The position numbers and the translations under genes were made by a program. Below, piece after piece: positions 1 to 11,329 of a DNA stretch of 64,000 nucleotides; the first letter of the stretch is position 1, and each line of letters opens with the position of its first letter. The notes beneath the pieces were generated by a model that searched no databases, was not told the DNA's origin, and saw only the letters and a program-made list of their open reading frames with translations. This DNA comes from Diphasiastrum complanatum (taxonomy: Eukaryota > Streptophyta > Lycopodiopsida > Lycopodiales > Lycopodiaceae): positions 63,022,523-63,086,522 of the forward strand of contig CM055095.1 of the NCBI GenBank assembly GCA_029204225.1. The letters are read 5' to 3'.

Positions 1-113
1 ATAGTAGATACTAGACTGTACTATGTAGCTAAATTTTAACTTTTGTCGGGACTCGGCCCTCCAAATTTTGTTAAATTGTCTTGATTTCAATGTGCATTGT
101 GACATGTGCGTAG

Positions 114-668
114 GTTAATCCCGATCTGATCGTTGTGGCAAAGGTTCTAGAGTTGCCACCGAGAGACCAGTCAGAGGAGGACGTGTACGCATTCCTCCAT
201 GAGGAGGCCATGCAGAGTGCAGGTGAGAAATTAGGATTGTCTAAGTAGTAAGGTGACAGGTCTTGAATTAAATTTTCGAAGTTTGAAGTTACTAATTATC
301 GTAAATTGTAATTTACTAATTTGCAGGCAATAACACGTTTGTCCCTCTTTGTGTGCATTGTGCAGGGCCTTTTAGGGCCTGTCACTCAAGCAGAGCGTAG
401 GAGGAGGGCAGGAGAGGCTAGCAGCTCCCGTGCTCATAGCCCCGAGGATGAGTCTGAGTCTGAGTCTGAGGCATCATCAAGGTTAGAGTCCTCAGAGGAG
501 GAGGAGTATGAGGATGAGGAGTCCGAGGAGGGCGGGGATGAGGATGAGGGGCATCATACCTCTGCCTCTGATGAGGATTTCGCAACTGAGCCTACCACTC
601 GAGAGGCCACAGCAGGCTCCACAGCACCACCAGCGAGTGGGAGGATACTCAGGCGTAGGAGAGCTTAG
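114..668 (+). CDS. 3' part of an unrecognised gene with a strongly acidic tail, two exons
   Basis: Two exons are inferred. Exon 114-222 encodes a short segment including the residues LIVVAKVLELPPRDQ and ends at a GTGAG donor. The next exon starts at about 376 after a TTTTAG acceptor, which keeps the frame, and ends at the TAG at 666-668. The second exon encodes an RRRR patch, then a long Glu/Asp/Ser tract (about residues 20-65 of that exon), and finishes with RILRRRRA. No catalytic motif is visible and the upstream exons lie outside the window. Acidic C-terminal tails are common after hAT transposase dimerisation regions, and a palindromic hAT-like end lies 0.7 kb downstream, so this could be a hAT transposase tail. 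That is inference. The exon join is a frame argument only; other acceptors nearby (TTTGCAG, TGTGCAG) give an early stop. Confidence 0.4.
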
Positions 669-1352
669 AGTGCTCACTGCAGCCTGGGCCCTGCTCAGTG
701 CTCATTGATGTCAGTCTTCAGATGATTGTAGTATGTGCATTAGATTATTGTAGTTACTAGTTACTAGTCTGTAGATGACACTACAATGTTCATGGCACTA
801 GATGAGCATTGACTCTTGAGCTGTTTAGTATTTACAGTGTAGTATGACATATGTACACATCATGATTTATCATCAGACACATCGCGCATTACATTGGTGA
901 CCGGACTCATGAGGCACCTGGCATTTGTATTCACTATTTTGTTATGATTCATGAATCATGATATATTATGGATTCTAGAATCTAGTTTCAAGTTTCAAGT
1001 TTCTGATTCCTGAAGTTAAGTTTTAACTTTTAACCGTAGTATGTACTATGTAGTCTGTAACCTGTTTAAGTTTTAACTGTAGTTACTGGCAACTGCTAAC
1101 TAGTATGTACTATGTAGTCTGTTTAAACTTGGGTCATGACTCATAATGTCATTCTAATTTTTGTAAATTCTGTTTTGAAAATTGAATCTTGATACGACAT
1201 GTCACATCGTCACAAGAGCTTAGAGATCTGATTATCCTGAATTTTGATATCTGTAAATTTAGAGGAAGATTGAAATTGTTTAGCTATTAAAATTTAAGTA
1301 TCTGTACTATCAGTGAATGTTTGACTGTTTTTTTGAAGAATTGAAAAAAAAA
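669..1352. other. AT-rich non-coding stretch
   Basis: No coding signal, RNA gene or strong repeat seen. The segment would be 3' UTR and internal sequence if the acidic gene and the palindromic end belong to the same transposon. Confidence 0.4.
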
Positions 1353-1462
1353 AAGGTTCGAACCGTTTTTCGATTCGAACCTGGCCTGGCGGTTCGAACC
1401 TCAAAGAATTGGTTCGAACCGGCCCGTTCGAATCGATTTGTTCGAATCGGGATGCAACCTTG
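1353..1462. repeat. Palindromic GGTTCGAACC cluster, hAT-like subterminal region
   Basis: Within about 110 bases the palindrome GGTTCGAACC occurs three times, with further variants (ATTCGAACC, GTTCGAATC). Read from the right edge on the minus strand the block begins CAAGGTTGCATCCC, which resembles the start of plant hAT terminal inverted repeats. Short repeated palindromes just inside the ends are typical of hAT elements. No matching left end is present in the window, so the element would extend left of position 1. Confidence 0.4.
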
Positions 1463-1681
1463 ATCAATATGTTGTTCTTCTGATACGTTCATTGATGATT
1501 TTCGAGTTCATTTAACACTAAATAAACTATCAAAAAAAAAATTTACCCATTAATCTTTTTTTCCACACCAAAAAAAATAAAATAAAATTGCGACCCGGGT
1601 CGCCAATCGCTAACATTCCGGAACGCACGTTCCGGAACGATTTTGCAGCGGATCGCCATCAGCTACAACATTGGTCTCGTT

Positions 1682-1925
1682 ATATGGACGGAGTGTTGAT
1701 CTGGAGCTACAGATCATTGGGGTGCCATGTGTCATTGTTCTATTGGCATGGGGCGGCCCTTTGTTGTTAACCTGTGACACTGTGTGTGTTGTCGATGGTT
1801 CAGATGTGACCATGATGGCCATGATGGCAGAGGGAATCCCACCTGCACTATGTTTATAGAGGTGGATCTCAATGAGTTTGGTATTCATTCTCACCTACAG
1901 CATGAAAAGCCCTTCTCACGTCGTT
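1682..1925 (+). repeat. Diverged LTR-like copy matching 10848-11072
   Basis: The stretch beginning near GGACGGAGTGTTGATCTGG and running through TATTCATTCTCACCTA aligns by eye, with many substitutions, to the sequence that follows the gypsy polypurine tract near 10,820. It is read as an old LTR fragment of the same gypsy family. No coding sequence is associated. Confidence 0.5.
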
Positions 1926-2152
1926 ATTTCAAAACAAAATCTTGTCTCAAGATGTAAGTATGTGAGGGCTGAAGATAAGATGTAGTGATGTGGGACATAA
2001 GCGCCCGATGGAGGCCTAAGAGTGCTTGATGGAAGTCTACAACTCCAGTGCATAGAGTGAGATGCCAATATCTCCATGATGGGTGGTAATAGAGCGTTTG
2101 TCACCTTACTGTGTCCTTATCTTGGTTACTTTCGACAATGGGGTCTCTAACA
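1926..2152. other. No recognised feature
   Basis: Unassigned flank between an LTR-like fragment and a copia LTR; no ORF of interest. Confidence 0.3.
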
Positions 2153-2627
2153 TGAAGGCGGTAGTTTGTGTTTGTGACGGACGGTGATGCCAACAGGAAT
2201 GAAAGACGATTATTGAAAGCAAAGTGATGACTGTGCTTAACAGGATCGTGGATTATTTAGAGAACGGAGATGCGAGCTTTTTGCCCTGATTGTCGCCTGT
2301 CAAAAAATGCGAGGAAAAATGCAATGTAGCATTTTTTGCAAAAAGTGTCGGTTTTCTGGAAGTGCCTAAATGGCCCAAAAACAACTTACATAAGTGTCGC
2401 TAAACACTTGGTTGCTCAGGAAGATAAAATTTGGCGATAGTGTCAGGTGTCGGGTTTTTTGCCTGTTGAAAAAACTTGAGTAAATATGCAGACTGTAGCG
2501 ACTATTAGTTCAAATATGCAGACTGTTGAAGAACAATTCATTTTCTACAGGTTTCATTTGAGAGAGTAAAAATCAGAGAAGGAAGAAGGGCTGTTGGGAT
2601 GAGTAGGTGTTAGATTAAATTCCAACA
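2153..2627 (-). mobile_element. Copia LTR (3' LTR of the minus-strand element)
   Basis: On the minus strand a polypurine tract TTAAGGGGGAG (2628-2638) directly follows the copia pol stop and is followed by TGTTGGAATTTAATC, a canonical TG start. The proposed other end (plus-strand TGAAGGCGG at 2153) gives a 475-bp LTR. About 115 bp at the low-coordinate side match the low-coordinate side of the solo LTR at 47723-48241, so the two LTRs belong to related families. Confidence 0.6.
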
Positions 2628-2635
2628 CTCCCCCT

Positions 2636-3871
2636 TAAGCTAACTGCAACAAATCTGAACTGCAATTGAGATTTATCATATCTACTAAAGTAGAATGTTT
2701 ATCTCTAGACAAAGGCTTTGTCAAAATATTAGCCAACATACTGTCTGTATGACAGTAACTTAGTACAACATCTTTACTCTGAACTTTCTCTCTAAGGAAA
2801 AGAAATTGAACTTCTATATGCTTAATTCTATTATGAGTTCATGGGTTCAGAGATAGAGCTATGCATCTTTTATTGTCGCACTGGAGTATTGCTGGACCGA
2901 TCTGTGGGAATTGCAGATCCTGCAGCAGCCTCCTTAGCCATATTATCTCCTTCACTGCTGATGTAGCTGCAACATATTCAGATTCTGTAGAGGACAACGA
3001 AATGCATTTTTGCTTTCTGTTGTTCCATGAAATGGGTCCTACAAGGAAACAAATATAACCTGATGTGGATTTTCTGGTATCCACGTCTCCTGCCCAATCG
3101 GAATCTGAATAGGTGGTCACTGTGAGTGCAGCTTTTGTATTACTATTGTAGCTCAAAGCATAGTGCTTTGAAGCTTGAATGTACCTCGGAACTCTTTGCA
3201 GAGCTTTCCAGTGCTGTAAGCCTAGATTGGACATGTATTGAGACAGTGTGCTTACTGCATATGCTAGATCAGGTCGTGTGCAGACCATAGAATACATTAT
3301 AAATCCTATGACGGACTAATAAGGATACCTGCACATTTCTTGCTGATCTGCATGAGTTCTAGGGCACATGTCTTTGGACAGCTTAGATCCTGGATCCATA
3401 GGTGTGTCAGTGGGCTTGCAGTCCTCCATGCCATATCTGCGAAGTACATTGTTTAGATAGGACTCTTGGCTTATAGTAATCTGCATGCGCAATCTTTGTG
3501 AAATTCCATACTGAGTAGGTAATGGACTGGGCCTAAATCAGTCATCTCAAATTCTGATGAAAGCAAAGATTTGGTTTCTTGTAATAACTGATTTGAATTG
3601 CTGATAATTAAGGAATCATCAACATATAATGCTATTATAACATAGCTTGACCCTTTTTGTCTGAGATATACATTAGAGTCTGCGGAGCAAGAAGTGAAGT
3701 TATGCTGCAACAAGAAGTGATTTATTCTATCATACCAAGCCTTGGGAGCTTGCTTAAGACCATATAATGCCTTATGCAATTTACATACCAACTGCTCTTT
3801 GCCTTGAAGGACGTAACCTTCTGGTTGATAAATGAATGTCTTCTTGTATATATCCGTGTAGGAATGCTGAT

Positions 3872-3965
<94 letters not shown>

Positions 3966-4052
3966 ACGTCCATCTGGTGAATGTCCAAATCCTCTGCAGC
4001 AGCTATAGCCAGCAAGGTGCGAATAGATTGATGGTCTACAGCGATAGTTGGA
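2636..4052 (-). pseudogene. Ty1/copia pol fragment: reverse transcriptase and RNase H
   Basis: Read on the minus strand, the fragment begins with the RT motif IHQMDV near 3,980. A TC/GA microsatellite follows, and then QPEGYVLQGKEQL, KALYGLKQAPKAWYDR, the RT catalytic YVDD (LYVDDSLIIS) and the RNase H motifs SDSDWAGD, SLSSTESEYVA and CDN. It ends with ANILTKPLSRDKH and a stop just before the polypurine tract. Gag, protease and integrase are absent. Frame breaks occur near 3,300-3,470 and at the catalytic-region microsatellite, so it is dead. It is followed in its own direction by its 3' LTR, and its 5' end abuts a plus-strand LINE at about 4,055. Confidence 0.85.
3875..3963. repeat. (TC)n microsatellite inside copia RT
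   Basis: An uninterrupted TC dinucleotide run of 89 bases. It lies inside the RT coding sequence, where the residues between HQMDVQ and QPEGY should be, and so replaces part of the domain. Long SLSL/RERE reading frames across it are artefacts. Confidence 0.97.
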
Positions 4053-4054
4053 TT

Positions 4055-5690
4055 GCTTGCATGAGTTTTGCACCAGATGGGGCCTAGGGGTGAACATTGG
4101 GAAGACCAAGGTTATGGTCTTCAACACTTCACGAGCATTCATGCAGCGACAGGAGCTTACTTTGGGTGGACAGGTTTAAGAGGTGGTCCCTTCCTACACA
4201 TACCTGGGGATCCTTTTCTCAGGTCCTATTTTTAGCATGAGACAGGCCGCCGCCACTCGACTGGGGAAGGGGCATGCCTCCCTTGTTCAGCTAGAGCGAT
4301 TTTGTTTCTGGAAGTCCATCCAGGATGCTCACAGTAAGTGTCGCCTCTTTGATACCATTGTCACCCCCACGGCTCTATATGCGGCAGAGGCATGGTGTAC
4401 AGGTCTCCCCTCTTCATATTGGGCCAGTCTTTCATGATCACAGACCACCATGCTAGCTCGGCTGATTTGAGAGAAGCCTTCTGTTCCACATGAGATTCTC
4501 TTGGCTGAGTTTGCAGTTCCACCTTTACAGATCGAGGCAGCTCTTCAGCTCATCACTTATATACAAAGGATACAGGTGTTACCAGAGATAGACAAATGAT
4601 ACATACAGGTTGCACATCCTCTTCACAACATCTCCATGATCAGGGCTACAGGATATCATGGTTCTCTCAGGCATCTCACCTCCTACTTGATTCATTTGGT
4701 ATCTCCATCACAGAGCTTCCCTCAGGCACCCACCAGTATATTCGACGATTCCTCTATCGCACATATCTAGAGCGGACTTGGCATAACCAGTTAGGGGTTA
4801 AGCCAGCTTTCTACCAGACCCATTTCTTGGAGTTGGATACATCAGGGGCCCCAGTTATGCCATGCTACTTGGATTCGGGACTATCACATTGCCTCAGATT
4901 CACACTGGGACAGCTTAGGTGTCTTCTCATCAGCTAGCTATTGAGACTGGAAGATTCCATGGTATTCCCAGAGAGGAGCGGATTTGCCAATTATGCTCTC
5001 TAGGTGAGGTGGAGTCTGAGGAGCACTTTATCTTCCAATGCCCTGTATACTATGAGATCAGAGGGCGGTATCACTGCCTGTTTCGAGACATGCCTACCAA
5101 TCTACGCTCTCTCGTAGCCTACGAGGACCCACGACGTGTCGCTCTGATGATACGCGAGATGTTCATACTACGGAGAGATTTATACAGGACACCACAGCAT
5201 TCTACCTCACAGCCATTGATCACTTCATTCTTTACTAGGCGTAGGTCGCGTGATCTAGTGCCTGAGGAGGAGGATTATGACGACGACGAGGATGATAGCT
5301 GCTCACATGCTCATAGAGATCAGAGACAGTGTACTTCCCACCATCACGTTACTATCAGGATCACCAGACATCATACACAGAGGCGTGCTACTGCTATACA
5401 CGCTCATGCTCAAAGGCGACGCCGATAGGCTCCAGCACTTTCTCATGTTGTGGCTCGCATTACATCTTTTTACAGTAGCAGCACAGCAGCAGCACAGGCT
5501 TCACAATCTTGACATCTTGACATAGATCATATGATTAGTATGCACACACACACACTCCTGCATACGTGTCTATTTTAGTTTGTACTAGATGTTTTCTTTA
5601 TTACATCTTGGAGACGTTTTATACGCTCCCATGGTTACCACACACTTGACATGTACTTTTTAGTCTTACATGCCTTTGGCATGGAAAAGA
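4055..5690 (+). pseudogene. LINE ORF2 C-terminal part and 3' UTR
   Basis: The fragment starts in the end of the reverse transcriptase (CTRWGLGVNIGKTKVMVFN, then SYTYLGILFSGP). It continues through the thumb/connection region (TIVTPTALYAAEAW) to a C-terminal zinc-like motif, ICQLC...HFIFQC, at about 4,978-5,042. The reading frame changes near 4,170, 4,440 and 4,900, so it is broken. An Arg/His/Asp-rich tail follows the zinc motif to about 5,428, and a 3' UTR ends near ACTTGACATGTAC...GCATGGAAAAGAC. The same tail and UTR recur at 18,818-19,345, so the two copies are one family. Endonuclease and most of the RT are missing (5' truncation). Confidence 0.85.
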
Positions 5691-6582
5691 CCCGATGTGT
5701 GAAGTAAACAAAGAGGTAACCTGGTCCAGTGCTGTGCCCTCAATAGGAAGACCCCGGAATCTTAAGTTGAGCTTTTTGTCATCCCGACGTTGTTGTTCTG
5801 CCAAGATGCCTTGTACCGTGGTGTCTAAGGAGGGTGCGACAGAAGACAAAGAGGTGGATCTCAGGATAGAAGCCCAGGATTTGGTCTCACGTACTTCTTG
5901 CTCGAGAGTAGGTACCTTTTGTACATGTTCCGCCGTCTCATGAAGCCGCTGTTCAAGAACGGGAATTCGGGCAGTGCACTCAACAGTGTCATGTATTTTG
6001 CGCTCAAGTAGGGGAAGCTTACTCATGGATGCCTTAGTATCCTCAACAGCACGGGAGATATGAGGGATGATGTCCCTCTGCAAAGCACTGAGCGCAGCAC
6101 GAAGAGAAGCAATGTCAGTCTGTTGAGCGTCAATCGTGGCAGTCTTAGTAAGCAAATCCACACGAAATTCATTGAGTTGTGAAAGAAAAGCGGCAAATTG
6201 CTTAGAAACATTCAGCGAGGAGATGTTCTCGGGAGTGGTGTGCCACGTGTAGGTGTGGCATGTCATAGCAGCTGAGGACGAAGCAGCAACCTGTGGCGGT
6301 GGAGCGTTGACAGAATCGGTAGGCATGGTGGATGCAATTTTCAAAGTACAAAGACGTTTGCGAGAGCCTGTAGACATAAACTTCTTAGCACGCTATGTGC
6401 GCAAGACAAAGCCTGGAGGAAGGCGAAGCGAAGCCGTAGGATGATTTGCAGGAGAGATGAGAGAGAAAGCAAAATCCTACTCAAGCAGTTTTACGGAAAT
6501 GAGCATAACTTTGTCATACGAAGTCCGGTTGACCCGAAAATTGATTCAGATCAAAGGTAAGATAGAGCACTACGCAGTCGTC
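5691..6582 (-). pseudogene. LINE 5' UTR and N-terminal half of ORF1, inverted
   Basis: On the minus strand an ATG at 6377 opens about 229 codons of LINE ORF1. There is a Ser/Thr/Pro-rich start, a long coiled-coil-like stretch with regular Leu spacing (about residues 65-190), then KLNLRFRGLPIEG, the start of the RNA-binding domain. It stops abruptly in the RNA-binding domain at about 5,691 and runs into the inverted 3' UTR of the neighbouring LINE. The missing C-terminal half lies on the plus strand at 6,716-6,976, so one ORF1 has been split by an inversion. The 5' UTR reaches about 6,582. Confidence 0.75.
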
Positions 6583-6705
6583 AAATGCAGGAGTGAACTG
6601 GTGTTCGATCCCCTCTTCTTCGCAGAATTTTGAGAATTCTTTGCTTTTGTATTCACCTCCGTTGTCAGATCTGAGGATCTGTATCCTCTTCGAGGTGTGT
6701 CTGTA
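6583..6705 (-). pseudogene. Copia integrase core fragment
   Basis: About 40 residues on the minus strand read HTSKRIQILRSDNGGEY, then KFCEEEGIEHQFTPAF. This is the second catalytic Asp and following segment of the copia integrase core (the D-x-GGEY region). It directly precedes the LINE 5' UTR on the same strand, so the LINE was probably inserted into a copia integrase gene. No other part of that element is nearby. Confidence 0.8.
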
Positions 6706-6715
6706 CTGGCAGCAC

Positions 6716-6976
6716 GGCCCAGGTATCCAGTATGCTTGGCGCCTCCAGCATGATCCAAAGGTATTATTTGTCAAATTCAAAACTATGGACGACCGACAGA
6801 CAGTTCTTCGTGCGCGTCGTACTCTCCGAGGCTCTCAGATTTACATAGATGATGACCTTACTCACTCACAATGGTTACAGCATAAAACTATTATTCAGGA
6901 GGCAAGGACAAAACAACAGCGGGTGGTATTTGCAAATGACAACCCTCGCTTTTTCTCGGGCATGGGAGCAGCCTGA
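6716..6976 (+). pseudogene. C-terminal half of LINE ORF1
   Basis: The frame opens with PGIQYAWRLQHDPKVLFVKF and runs through RARRTLRGSQIYIDDDLT to a stop at 6,976. This is the second half of the RNA-binding domain and the C-terminal domain of plant LINE ORF1. It starts almost exactly where the minus-strand ORF1 fragment at 5,691 ends. ORF2 of the same LINE follows within 15 bases. Confidence 0.8.
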
Positions 6977-6984
6977 TAGCCCCG

Positions 6985-8488
6985 GCTAGCGTCACATTCG
7001 GGTTTTGGAACTGCGGCGGCCTCTCCAGCTCTTCTACAGCGGCTGATCTTGACACCTATCTATGTTCGGCTGATTTTCTACTTTTTGCAAAGACATATGA
7101 GTCTTCCACACACCCACTTCGCACATTTTTGGTTTTCAGTGGATTTCTACTCCACGACCTATGCTATAGGGCAGGATACTTCAGGCCTCTGGTGGAGTTG
7201 CATGTTTGTACAGGTCAGTGTATACTCCTTCTATTCGGTTGGTGTCTCAGGATACTTATGGCCGTTACTTGTGGCTTCAGATTACTGCATCTTTCTTGGG
7301 GCTGGACCAGGACTTGTTTGTTGCAGTGTGCTACTTTGCTCCCCACACTTCAGTGTTTATGGATTTGGGAGGTGATCCTTTTCAGGCCCTTTCTGACGGT
7401 GTTGCTAGACTCTCTCTGGTTACATATTGCTTGCAAGGGACTTTAACGCACGCACAGCCGCTCGCCAGACTGAGTTCTATGCTGACACACTCTCTCTTCT
7501 GACACACTCTCTCGTCATCCGTTGGATACCTCTTATGCCCGTTATTCTCAGGACTCATCCGCAACGGTTACGCTTTTTGGGGAACAGCTTCTGAGGTTAC
7601 TTCCTCGTGTCCTAACTGATTCCCATGCCAAGCTATCCTGGTACCAGCAGGTGTCTGATCTCTTATGACATATGGGCATCTCTATCATGGATCTTCCTCG
7701 TGGTACGCATTGATATATCCGAGGCTATTTATTCCGTCGATATATGCAGTAGACTTGGAGCTCCCTCCCACCTTCCCGCATTCGACTAAGCTATTACCAG
7801 ATGCACTTCCTCTCTCTGGATCCTTCTGGTTTGCCATTGTTGCCGCTCTATCTCTCATAGCCCCTATCACACGGCTTGCGCTATCGTCTTGGGCAGTTGC
7901 GCATTTCCTCTCATCAGCTTGCTATTGAGGCCGGTCGTGCATGGGGATATCCCCCGGGAGCGTCGTCTATGTCGCTTGTGCTCGTTGCAGGAGGTGGAAG
8001 ATGAAGCCCATTTCCTCCTCAGATGTCCGCTATATTATGAGATACGGGGGAGGTATTATTGTCTCTTCCGCGATGGCCCACATACACTTCGCAGTTTTGT
8101 CTCCTATCCTGATGCTCGTTTCTTGGGACTTCTTGTTCGTGAGATGCTTACTCTCCGTTAGTCTCATCTGCCTGTACCAGATCACCTGGGGTTAGACTCC
8201 CACCAGTTGCTTCTCACTGGCTTCTTTCGCGCTGGAGCACATGCTGATGACTCCGATGATGAGATTCCTATCCCTGTGCCACCGCAAAAAAATCCCAAAT
8301 GTAGTCGGCACTTGCCTCCATCAGGGCCCACTGTTTCACACTTACTTTCGTTGATATGTTCTTATTCTCCACCTGGCCCAAGTTGTGGGCATTGGTACTT
8401 TTTCTGTAGTTCTTCCATTATACTGGCCCGGGTTGTGGGCTTATTTCACTTCTGCTTTGGTCTACTTTCATTCGTAGCTAGTTTATAG
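6985..8488 (+). pseudogene. LINE ORF2 with internally deleted reverse transcriptase
   Basis: The apurinic endonuclease domain begins at FWNCGGL (about 7,000). It continues through LWLQITASFLGLDQDLFVAV and the catalytic-loop motif DFNARTAARQ (about 7,440; the usual Gly before DFN is Arg). At about 7,505-7,530 the sequence jumps past the whole RT to the C-terminal region, ending with RRLCRLCSLQEV...HFLLRCPLYYEIRG at about 7,960-8,050 and a DDSDDEIPIP tail. Several frameshifts and stops are present. The 3' end merges into a CT microsatellite at 8,521. Confidence 0.8.
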
Positions 8489-8519
8489 CATTTTACGGCC
8501 ACGTCCTACTATGGATGAT

Positions 8520-9330
<811 letters not shown>

Positions 9331-9339
9331 CATGGGGAG

Positions 9340-9523
9340 GTGATGAATGGACCAACAAGAGTATTGGACGAAAGGAAAAGACGATTGTAGAATTGTTTGC
9401 TCCGTGAGTACTTGGTTGCATGGCACGGTTGACCTCTCAATGATTCACCTAGGAGACCGCACATAGGTTATATGCACAATATCCAGACTTTGCCACCAAG
9501 AACAATGTTTCTTGAGGGGGAAG
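9340..9523 (+). pseudogene. Ty3/gypsy integrase C-terminus (chromodomain-like end)
   Basis: Short frame-broken matches read VLDERKRRL.NCLLREYLVAWHG and, nearer the end, YPDFATKNNVS. These correspond to the region after the gypsy integrase core that precedes the polypurine tract. A purine tract GAGGGGGAAGGGG follows at about 9,512, then an LTR start. Confidence 0.6.
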
Positions 9524-10093
9524 GGGTGTCACATGCATTTTGAATCCCTTAATCTTGTGTAATTGTAAAATTGTAAATATCAATGTAAATGGCTGAATCA
9601 CAACTTGTGGAGACAATTGTAAATTGCTATGTCAAAACATTTGTAAGTGACTAACTCCTAAATGGCAAAGGGGTATTGGGTCTCACTTAGAATCTACTGG
9701 ACTAGCTTCCTAAAATGAAGGGGTTGACTAATCAAAGGACATGTGTCATATGTTGCTTGGGACATGTGGCCCAATTCATGAGTGACATGTGGTCAGACGA
9801 TTTTAGCAACCCACATCCATGCCCATGTGGTAGGGATCTACCAAAAGGGGCATGTGCCATATATAGGCTTTTGGATGAGTCAGGGTTAAGAGATGCTTGA
9901 GGAGATATAATGTGAGCCTTGTTAGGTAATCCCTATCTTAATCTTATGCAATTATGGTTGTGGGAGGAGACTTGAAGCGAAGCTCTTAGAGTTTCTGGTT
10001 GATCCATGTATTCCTTTCTGAGATTAATAAAGAGAGAGACTTTTATGGAGTAAATCTTGTGTTTAGTTAGGATTTGAGAGTTTGTGTGCAACA
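9524..10093 (+). mobile_element. Gypsy LTR
   Basis: It starts TGTCACATG immediately after the purine tract. Inside are a TATATA box at about 9,860 and an AATAAA signal at about 10,026. The end is placed near GTGTGCAACA because gypsy RNase H coding sequence of a second element starts at about 10,103. This suggests the truncated element lies against or inside another gypsy copy. End point approximate. Confidence 0.55.
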
Positions 10094-10102
10094 AAGGCTA
10101 GC

Positions 10103-10830
10103 GTTCGAGTTTGACATTAAGTATCGTAGAGGTACGTTGAACTGTGTTGCCAATGCCTCGAGTCAAGTTGAAAAAATTAATCAATTATGCTTTGCTAAGA
10201 TCCAATCTAAGTTGTATCTATCACTTTAGGATTTTTGTCCGACAATGGGTATTTTGATCGCATCTAACTAGATGTATTGGTGGGAAATCCTAGATCTAGT
10301 GAAGACCTTGGGATGCAAGAATGATAAGATACTAAATGAATATTCCATAAAGAAATGGCTTATTTTTTGGAAGAGAAAGGTATGTGTATCAAATAGGGAG
10401 GACCTAGGGGCCCAAATCTTGCAACAGTGTCATGACAACCCTTGTGCTAGTCAACATAGTATACAAAGGACAATTACCTTGTTAAACCAAACTTTTATTA
10501 GCCAAACATGGAAGGCCACACATTCAAGGTTGTGAACAATGTTAGTTTAACAAGGCTCAAACAGGAGTTGAAATTTATCCTCTATTTCATGTTAGCCATT
10601 TGAAAGAATGACTTACTAGAAAGGATAACTTGATTTTGGAGGGTGAACAAGCTGAGTTGGAGAATCTAACTGCCTTTGTACTAGCAGTGCCAGAAAAGAT
10701 TGTCGACATTCATTGACACCAGTTGAAAAATCGAAGGGTTTCTAAATATCTGGAACACTTGGGAGAGGGAAGACTATTTAAGACCAAACTTCCCTTGTTT
10801 GCTCCCTTGAAGGAGGCTCTTAAAGGGGGA
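10103..10830 (+). pseudogene. Ty3/gypsy RNase H to integrase fragment
   Basis: Begins with EFDIKYRRGTLNCVANASS, the end of gypsy RNase H. Next comes the integrase zinc-binding region in the frame from 10,272 (DKILNEYSIKKWLIFWK, QILQQCHDNPCASQHSIQRT). The integrase core is deleted. The sequence resumes at PLFHVSHLKE and EKIVDIH..QLKNRRVSKYL, the integrase C-terminus. Stops are scattered. It ends in LKEALKGGG with a purine tract AAAGGGGGAGGG at about 10,816-10,830. Confidence 0.75.
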
Positions 10831-10847
10831 GGGAATTCTATTTATAC

Positions 10848-11072
10848 AAGACGGAACATTGGTCTGGAGCTATAGATCATTTGGGCACCATGTGTCAATG
10901 TTCTATTAGTGCAAGGTCACCCTATGTTATTGACCCGCAGCATTGCACACAACTTACGCGTATCAATGGTTCAAATACGACCGCTATGTAGGAGGTGATC
11001 CCACTTATACTATGTTCACGTGTTTGGCATTTATTCTCACCTAGAGAATGAAGAGCTCTTCCCACATTGTTA
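10848..11072 (+). mobile_element. Partial gypsy LTR after the polypurine tract
   Basis: The sequence after the purine tract is shared, at low identity, with 1682-1925. It is taken as the start of the 3' LTR of the gypsy fragment above. Its right end is not resolved. Confidence 0.5.
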
Positions 11073-11170
11073 GGCGAGGATATATATATTTCTCCTAGTG
11101 AACCAAGCTGGTGATCAAAGTTTGATTTGAGTGTTTTTTTACTCAACTAACAATAATCTGACAGTTTCAC

Positions 11171-11329
11171 ACGAGTCAGGTGTTTGGAGCTTGCATTGTC
11201 TTCAAATACAACTAATGACAACAAAGATGGTTTTCCACGTAATAACAGCCTGCGAAGCATGATATTGAGGATCTTAACTCTGGAAAGTAGTCTTTCTTTT
11301 GGCTTGGCTAGGTCCAGGGATGGTTTACA
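11171..11329 (-). CDS. MUTS2: MutS2-like exon 5
   Basis: Fifty-three codons, acceptor ATGCAG, donor GTGAAA. Encodes LAKPKERLLSRVKILNIMLR, the coiled arm after the K-D block. The exon-4/5 intron is only 258 bp, so this pairing is secure. Confidence 0.68.

Noticed and set aside
1353-1462. GGTTCGAA motifs as tRNA T-arms
   Set aside because: No acceptor, D or anticodon arms at tRNA spacing; the motif is repeated and palindromic.
3774-4142. Long frames of LSLS or RERE through TC/GA runs (also 8,493-9,407 and 34,000-34,477)
   Set aside because: They are dinucleotide repeats read in frame; only the flanking RT pieces are coding-derived.
5728-6582. Simple twin priming as the cause of the inverted LINE ORF1
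   Set aside because: A copia integrase fragment lies between the two ORF1 halves, which twin priming does not explain; a later inversion fits better.
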